A program made the translations under genes and the position numbers. The notes under the pieces are model-generated. The model worked only from the letters and a program-made list of their open reading frames with translations, was not told where the DNA came from and made no database searches. Of a DNA stretch of 64,000 bases, positions 1-8,757 are shown one piece after another. The first letter of the stretch is position 1, and each line of letters begins with the position of its first letter. This stretch comes from Niveispirillum irakense DSM 11586 (GTDB lineage: Bacteria; Pseudomonadota; Alphaproteobacteria; Azospirillales; Azospirillaceae): assembly GCF_000429645.1 (NCBI RefSeq), contig NZ_AUCG01000022.1, forward strand, positions 248,001 to 312,000, written 5' to 3'.

Positions 1-603
1 TGCGTCTGTGCCAACCGGATCCTGGTGCAGGATGGCGTGCATGATGCTTTTGTGGAAAAGCTGGGCCGCGCCGTGGCGGCGCTGAAGGTGGGGCCGGGCG
101 ACCAGCCGGGTGTCACCACCGGCCCGCTGATCAACCGCGCTGCGGTGGAGAAGGTGCAGACCCATCTGGACGACGCGCTATCGCGCGGCGCCCGCGTCAG
201 TGCGCAGGCAAAGGCCTATAAGGGCGACCGTTTCGCAGCACCGGTGCTGCTGACCGGGGCCGATCCCACCATGCGGCTGGCGTCGGAGGAAACGTTCGGC
301 CCCGTCGCCCCGATCTTCCGCTTCCAGGCGGAGGAAGAGGCGATCCACATCGCCAATGACACGCCCTTCGGTCTGGCCAGCTATTTCTATACCGAAAACC
401 TGCACCGCGCCTTCCGGGTGGCGGAGGCGTTGGAAACCGGCATGGTGGCGCTGAATACCGGCTCCATCGCCATGGAGATGGCGCCCTTCGGGGGCATCAA
501 GCAATCCGGTCTGGGCCGCGAGGGCGGGCCGACCGGCATTGACGAATATCTGGAAACCAAGACCTTCCACATTGGTGGTCTGAAGCTGGGGCACAGCGCA
601 TGA
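1..603 (+). CDS. Aldehyde dehydrogenase, succinate-semialdehyde type (C-terminal part)
   Basis: The frame is open from the first base, so the gene begins before the window. The first residues (CVCANRILVQDG) match the region at and just after the catalytic cysteine of GabD-type succinate-semialdehyde dehydrogenases (GQTCVCANR), so the nucleophile is probably the first Cys. The C-terminal motif PFGGIKQSGLGREGG is typical of the family. The expected reaction is NAD(P)-dependent oxidation of a small semialdehyde in the cytoplasm. The stop overlaps the next start by 4 bp (ATGA), so the two genes are probably translationally coupled. Substrate assignment within the superfamily is tentative. Confidence 0.88.
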   Translation, partial: CVCANRILVQDGVHDAFVEKLGRAVAALKVGPGDQPGVTTGPLINRAAVEKVQTHLDDALSRGARVSAQAKAYKGDRFAAPVLLTGADPTMRLASEETFGPVAPIFRFQAEEEAIHIANDTPFGLASYFYTENLHRAFRVAEALETGMVALNTGSIAMEMAPFGGIKQSGLGREGGPTGIDEYLETKTFHIGGLKLGHSA

Positions 604-1676
604 GCAGCAAGCGCAGCTATAACATTGCCATCATCCCCGGCGACGGGATCGGCAACGAAGTGATGCCGGAAGGCGTGCGCGTGCAGGAACGCGCTGCCAG
701 CCTCTATGGCTTCACCATCAATCAGCAATGGCATGATTTCGCCAATTGCGACTACTACGCCCGCCATGGAAGGATGATGCCGGAGGACTGGAAGGCGCAG
801 ATCGGCAAGCCTGACGCGATTTTCTTTGGTGCCGTCGGCTGGCCGGCCACGGTGCCGGACCATATTTCGCTCTGGGGTTCGCTGCTGCAGTTCCGCCGCG
901 AATATGACCAATATGTCAACCTACGCCCGGTGCGGCTGATGCCGGGCGTGCCCTGCCCGCTGGCGGGCCGCCAGCCGGGCGACATTGATTTCTGGATCGT
1001 GCGGGAGAATACGGAGGGTGAATATTCCTCCGTCGGCGGCCATATGTTCCCCGGCACGGAGCGGGAAATCGTCATCCAGGAAACGGTGATGACCCGCCAT
1101 GGCGTGGACCGGGTGCTGCGCTATGCGTTTGAACTGGCCAACCGCCGGCCCAACCGGCACCTGACCTCGGCCACCAAGTCCAACGGCATCTCCATCTCCA
1201 TGCCCTTCTGGGATGCGCGGGTGGAGGCGATGGCAGCGCACTATCCGGATGTGCGCTGGGACAAGTACCATATCGACATTCTGACCGCCCAGTTCGTGCT
1301 GAACCCGGACCGGTTCGATGTGGTGGTGGGCTCCAACCTGTTCGGCGATATCCTGTCCGACCTGGGCCCGGCCTGCACCGGCACCATCGGCATCGCCCCT
1401 TCCGGCAATATCAACCCGAAAGGCACCGGCCCGTCCTTGTTTGAGCCGGTGCACGGGTCGGCCCCGGATATTGCCGGCAAGGGCATCGCCAACCCGATCG
1501 GCCAGATCTGGTCGGCCGCCATGATGCTGGACCATCTGGGCGAAGCGGAAGCCGCCGCCGGCATCATGCGCGCAGTGGAAAGCGTGCTGGCCGAACCGGA
1601 CTTACGCACCGGCGACCTGAAGGGCAAGGCCAATACCATCACCTGCGGCAAGGCGGTGGAAGTGGCATTGGGGTAA
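600..1676 (+). CDS. Tartrate/D-malate dehydrogenase-like oxidative decarboxylase
   Basis: This 358-aa protein belongs to the isocitrate/isopropylmalate dehydrogenase superfamily. It opens with the usual N-terminal strand and glycine turn (IAIIPGDGIGNEV). The middle has ENTEGEYSSVGG, and the metal-binding part GDILSDLGPACTGTIGIAPSGN is followed by the NAD-site segment EPVHGSAPDIAGKGIANP. These features fit the TtuC/DmlA group, which oxidises and decarboxylates tartrate or D-malate with NAD and Mn/Mg. Length is normal. The start overlaps the upstream aldehyde dehydrogenase, so they form one operon. The exact 2-hydroxyacid substrate cannot be read from sequence. Confidence 0.88.
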   Translation: MSSKRSYNIAIIPGDGIGNEVMPEGVRVQERAASLYGFTINQQWHDFANCDYYARHGRMMPEDWKAQIGKPDAIFFGAVGWPATVPDHISLWGSLLQFRREYDQYVNLRPVRLMPGVPCPLAGRQPGDIDFWIVRENTEGEYSSVGGHMFPGTEREIVIQETVMTRHGVDRVLRYAFELANRRPNRHLTSATKSNGISISMPFWDARVEAMAAHYPDVRWDKYHIDILTAQFVLNPDRFDVVVGSNLFGDILSDLGPACTGTIGIAPSGNINPKGTGPSLFEPVHGSAPDIAGKGIANPIGQIWSAAMMLDHLGEAEAAAGIMRAVESVLAEPDLRTGDLKGKANTITCGKAVEVALG

Positions 1677-1730
1677 AAGCCCTGAGAGCACCGCCACCGG
1701 TCAGACGGTCGAACGCTTCAGGTCCCCTAC

Positions 1731-1770
1731 AGACAGGCTGCACCGCACAATTCCGCGGCGCAGCCTGTCT
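1731..1770 (+). terminator. Intrinsic terminator after the dehydrogenase gene
   Basis: Perfect 11-bp inverted arms (AGACAGGCTGC at 1731-1741 and its complement at 1760-1770) are separated by 18 nt that can pair further. A T-rich run (TTCTATTT) follows. It lies 55 bp after the stop of the tartrate/D-malate dehydrogenase-like gene. Confidence 0.75.
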
Positions 1771-1967
1771 TTCTATTTGGTGATTACTTTAATCAGACTG
1801 GGTCTTCTCGTGACCGGGCGGCAACCAAGCGGGCGCCCTGTGTCCTCAATCTTGAAGAGAGGCCCTTGTCGGCCTCTCTATCAGCCGCGATGCCGCCATC
1901 CCGGAACGGCCAGTCAAAATCAAGATACGTACGATCAAAGCCAGGCGGTCCAACATCAACTCGCTTA

Positions 1968-2072
1968 GAGTTTGTCCGGGTTAGGTTGGATCAACCTACA
2001 CTGTCACCCCGGCGCAGGCCGGGGTGACGGTAGTGAGAACCATGTCCGTTTCCAACTAAACCGGACACACTC
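1968..2072. mobile_element. MITE-like element, IS630/Tc1-mariner type ends
   Basis: A 105-bp non-coding element has imperfect inverted ends of about 23 bp: GAGTTTGTCCGGGTTAGG at the left and GAGTGTGTCCGGTTTAG as the complement of the right end. TA dinucleotides flank it (1966-1967 and 2073-2074), as expected for IS630-family target duplication. The centre holds a perfect hairpin with 11-bp arms GTCACCCCGGC (2003-2013 and 2018-2028). No ORF is present, so it would need a transposase in trans. The rest of 1777-1965 holds nothing recognisable. Confidence 0.6.
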
Positions 2073-2116
2073 TAGAAGTGGGCGTCAGCCCAATCCTGGC
2101 GCCGTTCAGCATCTGG

Positions 2117-3319
2117 TCAGAAATATTTGAGCCAGGCGATGTCCTTGCGCCGCGCCTTCAACCGCGCGAACCAGGCCGTTGGTATGTAGAGCGGAATGAT
2201 CAGGCCCAGATACCAGGCGAACACCCATCCATAGCTGTCGAAGCCGAACAGTGTTCCATGGGTCGGCCCCCACACCGCCAGGGCCGTGTGGTACAGCAGG
2301 CGCAGCATGCACAGATGGAAGATGTAGAAAAACATCGGGGCGCCGCCGAACACCGCCAGGGCGCTGGTGAGATCGGCCTCACGGATGCGTTCGAAAAGGG
2401 CCAGCAGCAGCGATCCAACACCCAGCGTAAACAGCAGGAAGTCCAGCGACGGCGGATATTTGGTGAGCGACATGAAGCTCATCATCGTCCGCGCCGGATC
2501 ACCTTCAATGACGAACCAGGGCTTGTCGCCATAGAGGTTGAGCAGGCGCAGGCCAATGAATAAGGCGATCATGCCGACACCCAGCAGCAACAACCGGCGC
2601 TGCCGAACCTGTGGAGATACATGCGGCAGGAACCACGGCCCGATCCCAAAGCCAAGCAGGATCACGCCGATCCAGGCCAGGACGGGATAGGTGGTCTTCG
2701 CCACCAGCCCGAGGGGCAAGGTGATCAGGTCACGCTGATGCAGCATGGCCCAGAGCCAGTGGAGCGGTGCATCCGGGGTCAGGCGGATGGGATCAAGCAG
2801 ATTGTGGCCGAAGACAATCACCAGACCCAGCACGATTAGCGTAGCCAGCGGCAGCCGGAACAGGCCGGCCAGCACGATCATGCACACCCCGATACACCAG
2901 ATGACCTGCAGCCATAGCGTCGGCTGTGCAATTCCCCAGTAAAGCGGTGACAGGAAAAATACCTCAATCGCCATCAGCAGCAGGCCGCGCTTCAGCAGGT
3001 AGGAGGTTGTTTCCTGGGCTGTGTGGTTGCGGGCGTAGAGAAAGACCCCAAGACCGGTCAGGGCCACGAAGATCGGCGCGCACAGGCTGGCGGCCAGCCG
3101 GGCGAAAAACAGAGCCGGCATGACCGTGCTCGCGTCCACCGGATCGGCAATATCGACATGCAGGAACCATGTCTCCCGGACATGGTCCAGCAGCATCACC
3201 ACCATGACGAAGCCACGCAGCGCATCAATGCTGCGCAGACGCGCGCCCGCCGATCTGACGGCGGTTCCGATCATGCCGGATTGCTGCTGTCCGGAAGCGG
3301 CCATAGCGATCGTGCCCAT
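2117..3319 (-). CDS. DUF1624 (heparan-alpha-glucosaminide N-acetyltransferase-like) membrane protein
   Basis: This polytopic membrane protein of 400 aa has about ten hydrophobic segments. Near the N-terminus it carries the family signature IDALRG (about 31-36) and DHVRE (about 45-49), with the His on the first membrane helix as in DUF1624/YeiB-like acyltransferases. I chose the ATG at 3319 because a GGGGG ribosome-binding site sits 7 nt upstream and the longer frame would overlap the neighbouring oxidase. It is the last gene of the minus-strand catabolic run. The acyl donor and acceptor are unknown. Confidence 0.8.
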   Translation of the reverse strand: MGTIAMAASGQQQSGMIGTAVRSAGARLRSIDALRGFVMVVMLLDHVRETWFLHVDIADPVDASTVMPALFFARLAASLCAPIFVALTGLGVFLYARNHTAQETTSYLLKRGLLLMAIEVFFLSPLYWGIAQPTLWLQVIWCIGVCMIVLAGLFRLPLATLIVLGLVIVFGHNLLDPIRLTPDAPLHWLWAMLHQRDLITLPLGLVAKTTYPVLAWIGVILLGFGIGPWFLPHVSPQVRQRRLLLLGVGMIALFIGLRLLNLYGDKPWFVIEGDPARTMMSFMSLTKYPPSLDFLLFTLGVGSLLLALFERIREADLTSALAVFGGAPMFFYIFHLCMLRLLYHTALAVWGPTHGTLFGFDSYGWVFAWYLGLIIPLYIPTAWFARLKARRKDIAWLKYF

Positions 3320-3353
3320 GTTGTGCCCCCTGGAATTGTTATTATGGGATGTC

Positions 3354-4676
3354 CTAAAGCGAGCCGACCTTGATGGCCGACCCATCAACCAGCCGCGACA
3401 GGTTGAAATGGGTGGGATCGATGGAAGGCGTTTCATTGGCGATCAACTGCGCCATCAGATAACCGATACCCGGCCCAAGGCCGAACCCGTGCCCCGAACA
3501 GCCGGCCGCCAGAAACAAGCCACCGACCGCATCAATGCCGGATGCGACCGGCACCGCATCCGGCGTGCAATCGACATAGGCACCCCAGACATGGTCGATC
3601 TCGATCCCCGCCAGTTCAGGGTAGGTGCCCTTCACATTATCCATGATGGCCTGAACCAGCCGCCGGTTCGGGGCCGGGTCCAGCACGCGCTGACGCTCAA
3701 ACATCCGGTCATCACTGCCAAACCAGGATGGAAGCGATTCCGGTCCGCTGACCAGGGATTTGCCAACCCCGATCTGCACCGCTTTCAGACGCTTGATGAA
3801 TTGGGGCAGGAATTGGCGCGCGAAACGCATGCCCTGCGCCGTCAGTTCCAGCGTCGCCCGGCCACTGATCGCCAGGGTGTAGCTGCCATCCAGACGCCGC
3901 GTCATCGCCAGATCGGGGCAATAGACCACATCGCCGACATCCCGGGTCGGCTTTGTGCGCAACGCCGTCTGGCGCACGCTGGCCTGAGGAAACACCACGC
4001 CATGGCGGGCCAGGAAGGTGGAGGCCCAGGCCCCGGCGGCGCACAGGACCGCATCCGCGCGGATACTGCCCTTTTCGGTATGAACGCCCGTCACACGGCC
4101 ATTGGTAATGTCCAGGCCCCGCACGGCGCAGTTCTGATGGATGGTGGCGCCCCGCGCGCGTGCTCCTTCGGCCAGGGCCGGTGCGGCCCAGGCGGGTTCC
4201 GCCTTTCCATCCGCGACGGAGTGCAGGCCGCCTAGCCATTTGCGGCGGGTTTCCGGGATGCGCTGTGCCGCCTGCGCCCCGGTCAGCATATAGGTTTCAA
4301 CGCCAAACGCCTGCGCCGTCGGCCCCCAGGCCTCCCACCCGGCCAGCATCGCGGCATCGTCGGTCGCATAGACCAGACCGGTGCGGCGAAAGCCCAGATC
4401 CTGACCGATTTCAGCCGCCAGCCCATCCCAAAGCGACATGGACAGGATCGACAGCGGCATTTCGCGGGGGTCGCGGTTCTGCTGCCGGCACCAGCCCCAG
4501 GTCCGGCTCGATTGCTCACAGGCGATGTGGCCCTTCTCCAGAAGGGCCACGGAAAGGCCGCGCTTGGCGAGATAATAGGCCGAAGCGGTGCCGACAATGC
4601 CGCCGCCGATCACCACGACATCGACAGATTGGGGAAGGATTTCATCGCTGGCAACGGTTCGGACGGCGGGAACCAT
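3354..4676 (-). CDS. FAD-dependent amino acid/opine-type oxidoreductase (DadA-like)
   Basis: This 440-aa protein has an N-terminal FAD-binding fold, VVIGGGIVG at 21-29, followed by an acidic strand end (LLEKG). The C-terminal FAD/substrate segment contains GCSGHGFGLGPGIG, the layout of the DAO/DadA family (D-amino acid dehydrogenases, sarcosine, glycine and opine oxidases). It should oxidise a C-N bond to an imine. The RidA gene two places upstream fits this, since RidA hydrolyses reactive imines. The gap to the upstream cupin gene is 54 bp. The substrate is not determined. Confidence 0.85.
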   Translation of the reverse strand: MVPAVRTVASDEILPQSVDVVVIGGGIVGTASAYYLAKRGLSVALLEKGHIACEQSSRTWGWCRQQNRDPREMPLSILSMSLWDGLAAEIGQDLGFRRTGLVYATDDAAMLAGWEAWGPTAQAFGVETYMLTGAQAAQRIPETRRKWLGGLHSVADGKAEPAWAAPALAEGARARGATIHQNCAVRGLDITNGRVTGVHTEKGSIRADAVLCAAGAWASTFLARHGVVFPQASVRQTALRTKPTRDVGDVVYCPDLAMTRRLDGSYTLAISGRATLELTAQGMRFARQFLPQFIKRLKAVQIGVGKSLVSGPESLPSWFGSDDRMFERQRVLDPAPNRRLVQAIMDNVKGTYPELAGIEIDHVWGAYVDCTPDAVPVASGIDAVGGLFLAAGCSGHGFGLGPGIGYLMAQLIANETPSIDPTHFNLSRLVDGSAIKVGSL

Positions 4677-4730
4677 GGAGAGGCCTCAAGGGGGGAGGGT
4701 CAGGTATCGATACCGGTCAGGCGCCGTGCG

Positions 4731-5444
4731 TCACGCGGCCGGCTTGAATTGCGCATAGATTTTGGCGACATGCACGAAGCTGGCCCAGCTACAGCGGGCA
4801 CCCTGCTCGATGATGAAAGTGTCGCCCTTACGGAAGGTACCCGTCCGCCCGGCTTCGTCGGTGAAGGTCACCTCGCCTTCCAGCAGATGCATCAGTTCGC
4901 TGTGGCGGAAAAAGATGGGTATGCGCTGATAAGGCGTGGAATCCCAGGTGCCGCACTGGAACTCCCCGCTGGCGGAACGGAAGACATTGTGCGAACGGCA
5001 GGATGGTTTTTCGCTGGTCAGGACGTCGTCAGCCGGCGGGTTGGAGGCCGTCAGGGGAGCGGCATTGTCGATCACGCTGATCCCCTTGCCCTCCTCCGCC
5101 GCGTTCAAATAACGCATGCCGATGATGGATAAGGGCTGGGCGGCATGCCAGCGCAATGCCGTACCTTTGGCGATCACCGCACTGGTCCCCGGCCCGATCA
5201 CCGTCCGCTGCGATCCGACCTCAAGGGTGAGCGTGCCATCCCTGACGAATATCCAGGTATCACCGCCATCCTCGACATGTGTTCCCTCGCCGGCCGCGAC
5301 CGTTGTGACGAAGACTTCGCAGGGGCCGGCGCGCACGGGAACCATCCGTGCGCCGGATCCGAAGGGCTCCGTCCCGGCATCCGGTGCCAGCTTTGCGGCC
5401 AAGGCCACAAGGTCCACAAAGGAGGGGCAGTCGGTGCTGGTCAT
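4731..5444 (-). CDS. Two-domain cupin protein
   Basis: This 237-aa protein has two tandem cupin barrels. The first (about 40-120) includes GEGTHVEDGGDTWIFVRDG. The second (about 160-230) is of the cupin_3/DUF861 type, with FQCGTWDSTPYQR, HLLEGEVTFTDEAG and GDTFIIEQGARCSW. Cupins of this kind include ureidoglycine aminohydrolase-like enzymes and small-molecule sensors. The start has a good ribosome-binding site (AAAGGA). It sits 19 bp after ridA and upstream of the FAD oxidase, so it is probably in the same operon. Whether it is an enzyme or a regulator cannot be said. Confidence 0.8.
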   Translation of the reverse strand: MTSTDCPSFVDLVALAAKLAPDAGTEPFGSGARMVPVRAGPCEVFVTTVAAGEGTHVEDGGDTWIFVRDGTLTLEVGSQRTVIGPGTSAVIAKGTALRWHAAQPLSIIGMRYLNAAEEGKGISVIDNAAPLTASNPPADDVLTSEKPSCRSHNVFRSASGEFQCGTWDSTPYQRIPIFFRHSELMHLLEGEVTFTDEAGRTGTFRKGDTFIIEQGARCSWASFVHVAKIYAQFKPAA

Positions 5445-5463
5445 CGTCGATTTCCTTTAAGGA

Positions 5464-5868
5464 TCAAGGCGTAGGGACAGGAACGGGTAAATACGCGATG
5501 GCGTCGATTTCCACCAGAAAACCGTAATGCAATTCAGGTACCGGCACGACGGTGCGGGCCGGCCGCGCATCGGGCAGCATTTCGGCATAGATGCGGTTGA
5601 AGTCCGGCCAGTTGGCGACGCCCACGATATAGGCGGTCACCCGGGCGAGATGCGCCGGTGTTCCACCTGCCGCCTTCAGGATTTCCAGCATGTTGGCAAG
5701 GGCCTGACGGGTCTGCGTCTCAAAATCGGTATCAGGCAAGGGCTGGCGATCCGCCCGGATCGGCAACTGCCCGGAGATGTAGAGCATATCCCCGGCGCGC
5801 ACTGCCTGCACATAATGGCCGGCGGGTGCCGGAGCGGCATCGGTCAGGATGGTTTCCATGCCGGACAT
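5464..5868 (-). CDS. RidA family (YjgF/UK114) imine deaminase
   Basis: This 134-aa protein has the RidA fold signature. YISGQLPI lies near the start and the conserved Arg of PARTVVPV and VEIDAIAY lie near the end. RidA proteins hydrolyse 2-aminoacrylate and related enamines/imines released by PLP or flavin enzymes. The stop of the upstream PLP gene and this start share a base (TGATG), so the two are probably coupled. Lying between a PLP enzyme and an FAD amine oxidase is the usual context for imine clearance. The ATG at 5868 is preferred over a GTG one codon earlier. Confidence 0.9.
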   Translation of the reverse strand: MSGMETILTDAAPAPAGHYVQAVRAGDMLYISGQLPIRADRQPLPDTDFETQTRQALANMLEILKAAGGTPAHLARVTAYIVGVANWPDFNRIYAEMLPDARPARTVVPVPELHYGFLVEIDAIAYLPVPVPTP

Positions 5869-7049
5869 CACCAGCCCCCGAAACGCGGCCAGCTTGCCTC
5901 GACGATATCAGATGTGCCGCGCACGACCTGATAGCCGCTATGCTGCGCGCCGGTGGCACAGGCATGGTTGGGCAGGATACGCACCCGGTCACCGATCTTC
6001 AGGTCGGGCAATATCGCTCCGGAGCCGGGCCGGACAGACACGATCCCATGTTCCTGGTTGGCATCGGCCAGGATGATGTCGGCATAGGGCCTGCCGCTGC
6101 TGTCACAGACCAGCCCGTACCCCTGGCTGACCGGCTGTTTGGATGTCCCGCGATCCTGCGACATCGCCATCCAGCCGGCATCGACAAGCACCCAGCCCTT
6201 CTCCCGCTGGTGCCCGATCACCGTGGCCAGCACCGACAGGGCGATATCATCCACCGTGCAGACACCGATGCCCGCCATCACCAGATCGAAGAAGACGAAC
6301 ACGCCGGCCCGCACTTCCGTGACGCCGGCAAGGTCGGTGGCGAAATGGGCCGTGGGGGTGGAGCCCACACTGACCACGGGGCACGGCAGACCGGCATCAC
6401 GCAGTGTCTGCGCCGCCTGGACCACGGCGCGACGCTCCTGGGATGCCGCCTCAATCAGCGCCTGTTCGGTGCGGGCACCATAGCTGGCACCGGCATGGGT
6501 CAGCACACCGCGAAGCGCCGCCCCCTGGACAAGCGCCCGCCCGATGGCCACCAGACGGGCCGCATCACCGGGCAGCACGCCCGACCGATGGCCGTCGCAA
6601 TCAATTTCGATCAGGGCCGGGATGGCATGGCCCGCCGCCTTTGATGCGGCCGCCACGGCCTCGGCCTGCTCCACCGTATCCAGGACCACCGCGATATCAA
6701 CGCCGTCCAGGCGAAGCTGCAGCACCTTGGCAAGTTTGGCCGGCGCGATGCCGACGGCATAGATCATGTCCCTGACGCCGGCCGCGGCGAAATAGGCGGC
6801 CTCCTTCAAGGTGGAGACCGTGGCCGGACCTTCAGCACTTGTCATCACCCGACGTGCCACTTCGACCGATTTTGCGGTCTTCAGATGCGGGCGCAGCGAA
6901 ACACCCAAGGAAGCCAGCCGCTGCCGCAGACGCGCAATGTTGCGCTCCATACGGTCGGCATCCAGGATCAGACAGGGCGTTTCAAGATCTGCCAGCCGTA
7001 CCGGCCCCGTGGCCGTATCAGGGTTCGTCAGAGTGTCAGCGTGCGTCAC
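5868..7049 (-). CDS. DSD1-like PLP enzyme (D-serine/3-hydroxyaspartate dehydratase or D-threonine aldolase family)
   Basis: This 393-aa protein has an alanine-racemase-type N-terminal barrel with the PLP lysine in RPHLKT (K57). The C-terminal metal site is HAC (H362, C364) in LPNHACATGAQH, as in eukaryotic-type D-serine dehydratases, D-threo-3-hydroxyaspartate dehydratases and D-threonine aldolases. These enzymes need PLP plus a divalent metal. The start is GTG with AGGA upstream. It heads the block DSD1-RidA-cupin-oxidase. Dehydratase activity would release an enamine, the substrate class of the coupled RidA. Which D-amino acid is used is unknown. Confidence 0.85.
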   Translation of the reverse strand: MTHADTLTNPDTATGPVRLADLETPCLILDADRMERNIARLRQRLASLGVSLRPHLKTAKSVEVARRVMTSAEGPATVSTLKEAAYFAAAGVRDMIYAVGIAPAKLAKVLQLRLDGVDIAVVLDTVEQAEAVAAASKAAGHAIPALIEIDCDGHRSGVLPGDAARLVAIGRALVQGAALRGVLTHAGASYGARTEQALIEAASQERRAVVQAAQTLRDAGLPCPVVSVGSTPTAHFATDLAGVTEVRAGVFVFFDLVMAGIGVCTVDDIALSVLATVIGHQREKGWVLVDAGWMAMSQDRGTSKQPVSQGYGLVCDSSGRPYADIILADANQEHGIVSVRPGSGAILPDLKIGDRVRILPNHACATGAQHSGYQVVRGTSDIVEASWPRFGGW

Positions 7050-7130
7050 AGATAGGTCCTCGCAGATAGGGTCGTCTTATTCTTGCGTCCGCGACCAACG
7101 CGGCACAATTAACGATTTCTGTATGTTTGG

Positions 7131-7154
7131 ATAAGGCTGGCATTAATGCCTTAT
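7131..7154. promoter_or_regulatory. Nested palindrome upstream of the DSD1-like operon
   Basis: A perfect 12-bp palindrome GGCATTAATGCC (7139-7150) sits inside a wider inverted pair ATAAGGC (7131-7137) / GCCTTAT (7148-7154), 82 bp before the GTG start at 7049. This AT-centred dyad looks like a regulator site. The nearby LysR protein is a candidate binder, but this is inference. Confidence 0.4.
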
Positions 7155-7186
7155 GCAGGCGCGCAAGCAGAAGGGAGCGCCGCCGG

Positions 7187-8626
7187 TCATGGTGGGAAAT
7201 AGCCAAGGACCGCCTTGGTCTCCAGATATTCCTCCATGCCGAACGCCCCATATTCACGACCATTTCCGGACTGTTTGTAGCCGCCGAAGGCGGCGTGGGC
7301 GTCCCAGGCCGGATGGTTGATATGGACCTGCCCTGCCCTGATCCGCGATGCGATCCGCCGGGCGCGGTCAAGATCAGCGGACTGGATGTGCGATCCCAGA
7401 CCGTAAACCGTGTGATTGGCGATGGCGACCGCCTCTTCCTCATCGGCATAGGGGATCAGGCACAGGACAGGCCCGAAAATTTCCTCCTGGGCGATGCGCA
7501 TGTCGGATCGGACCTGGGAAAAGATCGTCGGGCGGACGAAATAGCCTTGCTCCAGCCCCTCGGGCCGACCCGGCCCGCCACAGACAAGCTTCGCCCCTTC
7601 CGCCAGACCGATGGCGATCATGGCCTGCACCTTGTCGAACTGGGCCGGGGTGGAAACGGGGCCGAGAACCGTGCCCTCCTCCATCGGATCACCCACCGTC
7701 ATGGCGGCGGCAGCCTTCGCCGCCAGTTCCTCAACCTGTGCCAACCGATTGGCCGGAACCAGCATGCGGGTGGGGGCGCTGCAGGACTGCCCGACATTGC
7801 GAAAGGCCGATGCCACGCCCAACGGCACGACACGCTCGAAATCGGCATCGTCCAGCAGGATGTTGGGCGATTTGCCGCCCAGTTCCTGGGTGACCCGTTT
7901 CACCGTCGGGGCCGCGGCTTGCGCAACCAGAATGCCGGCACGGGTTGATCCGGTGATGGAGATCATATCCACATCCGGGTGTGCTGCCAGCGGTGCCCCC
8001 ACCTGCGGGCCGGTGCCATGGACAAGGTTGAACACGCCCGGTGAGGTCCCGGCATCATGCATGATCCGGGCGAAGAGATTGGCGCTGAGCGGCGACATCT
8101 CACTCGGCTTCAACACGATCGTGCATCCCGCCGCGATGGCCGGCGCAACCTTGGCAGTGACCTGATATAGCGGCCAGTTCCAGGGCGCGATCAACCCGCA
8201 GACGCCGATGGCCTCCTTGATGATCGCCGTCGTTCCCTGCTGGCGGATGAAGGCATAGGTCCCCAGCACCTCGATGGCAGCGCGGACATGCGCGATACCA
8301 AAGGGAACCTGCGACGCCCGCGAGAAGGTGATCGCCGCACCCATTTCGGCGCTGATCGCGCGGGCCAGTTCCTCCGACCGCTCCTCCATCAATCCCAGTA
8401 TGCGGGTGAGAAGCGCGGCGCGGTCGGCCACCGAACTGGTCGAGAATGAAGGAAAGGCAGCGCGCGCCACGGCAACGGCATGATCGACATCCTCGCCGCT
8501 GCCACACGCGACCCGGCCCAACGGCATCCCTGTTGCCGGATTGATCACCGGCAGGCTGTCCCCGGCCTTTGACGGGGCGGTCCAGCGCCCGCCGATATAA
8601 TGCTTATCGCAGACCGTGAACTCCAT
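7187..8626 (-). CDS. NAD(P)-dependent aldehyde dehydrogenase
   Basis: This 479-aa protein is a full-length ALDH superfamily member. It has APWNWPL (148-154), the general-base Glu in QELGGKSPN (E248), the catalytic Cys in GQSCSAPTR (C282), and the C-terminal EIFGPVL and GGYKQSGNGREYG. I chose the ATG at 8626 because AGGAAGG lies just upstream and the protein then starts at the usual family position; the frame is open to 8737. It is divergent from a LysR gene and 137 bp upstream of the DSD1-like gene. It probably oxidises an aldehyde made in the same pathway. Confidence 0.9.
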   Translation of the reverse strand: MEFTVCDKHYIGGRWTAPSKAGDSLPVINPATGMPLGRVACGSGEDVDHAVAVARAAFPSFSTSSVADRAALLTRILGLMEERSEELARAISAEMGAAITFSRASQVPFGIAHVRAAIEVLGTYAFIRQQGTTAIIKEAIGVCGLIAPWNWPLYQVTAKVAPAIAAGCTIVLKPSEMSPLSANLFARIMHDAGTSPGVFNLVHGTGPQVGAPLAAHPDVDMISITGSTRAGILVAQAAAPTVKRVTQELGGKSPNILLDDADFERVVPLGVASAFRNVGQSCSAPTRMLVPANRLAQVEELAAKAAAAMTVGDPMEEGTVLGPVSTPAQFDKVQAMIAIGLAEGAKLVCGGPGRPEGLEQGYFVRPTIFSQVRSDMRIAQEEIFGPVLCLIPYADEEEAVAIANHTVYGLGSHIQSADLDRARRIASRIRAGQVHINHPAWDAHAAFGGYKQSGNGREYGAFGMEEYLETKAVLGYFPP

Positions 8627-8705
8627 GACCGACCTTCCTGCGACCGCCATTGTTAGATGGAACCATAGGTCCCAGGGCATTGCACCAATAGAAGGATCGT
8701 GCAAA

Positions 8706-8740
8706 AACATGAAGACTTCCATTAAGCATATCTTCATGTT
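8706..8740. promoter_or_regulatory. Divergent promoter operator candidate (aldehyde dehydrogenase / LysR)
   Basis: Perfect 10-bp inverted arms AACATGAAGA (8706-8715) and TCTTCATGTT (8731-8740) are separated by 15 AT-rich nt. They lie in the 131-bp gap between the two divergent starts. LysR regulators commonly bind such dyads to control a divergent target and themselves. Confidence 0.5.
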
Positions 8741-8757
8741 TAATTAAGGTCTGCCTT

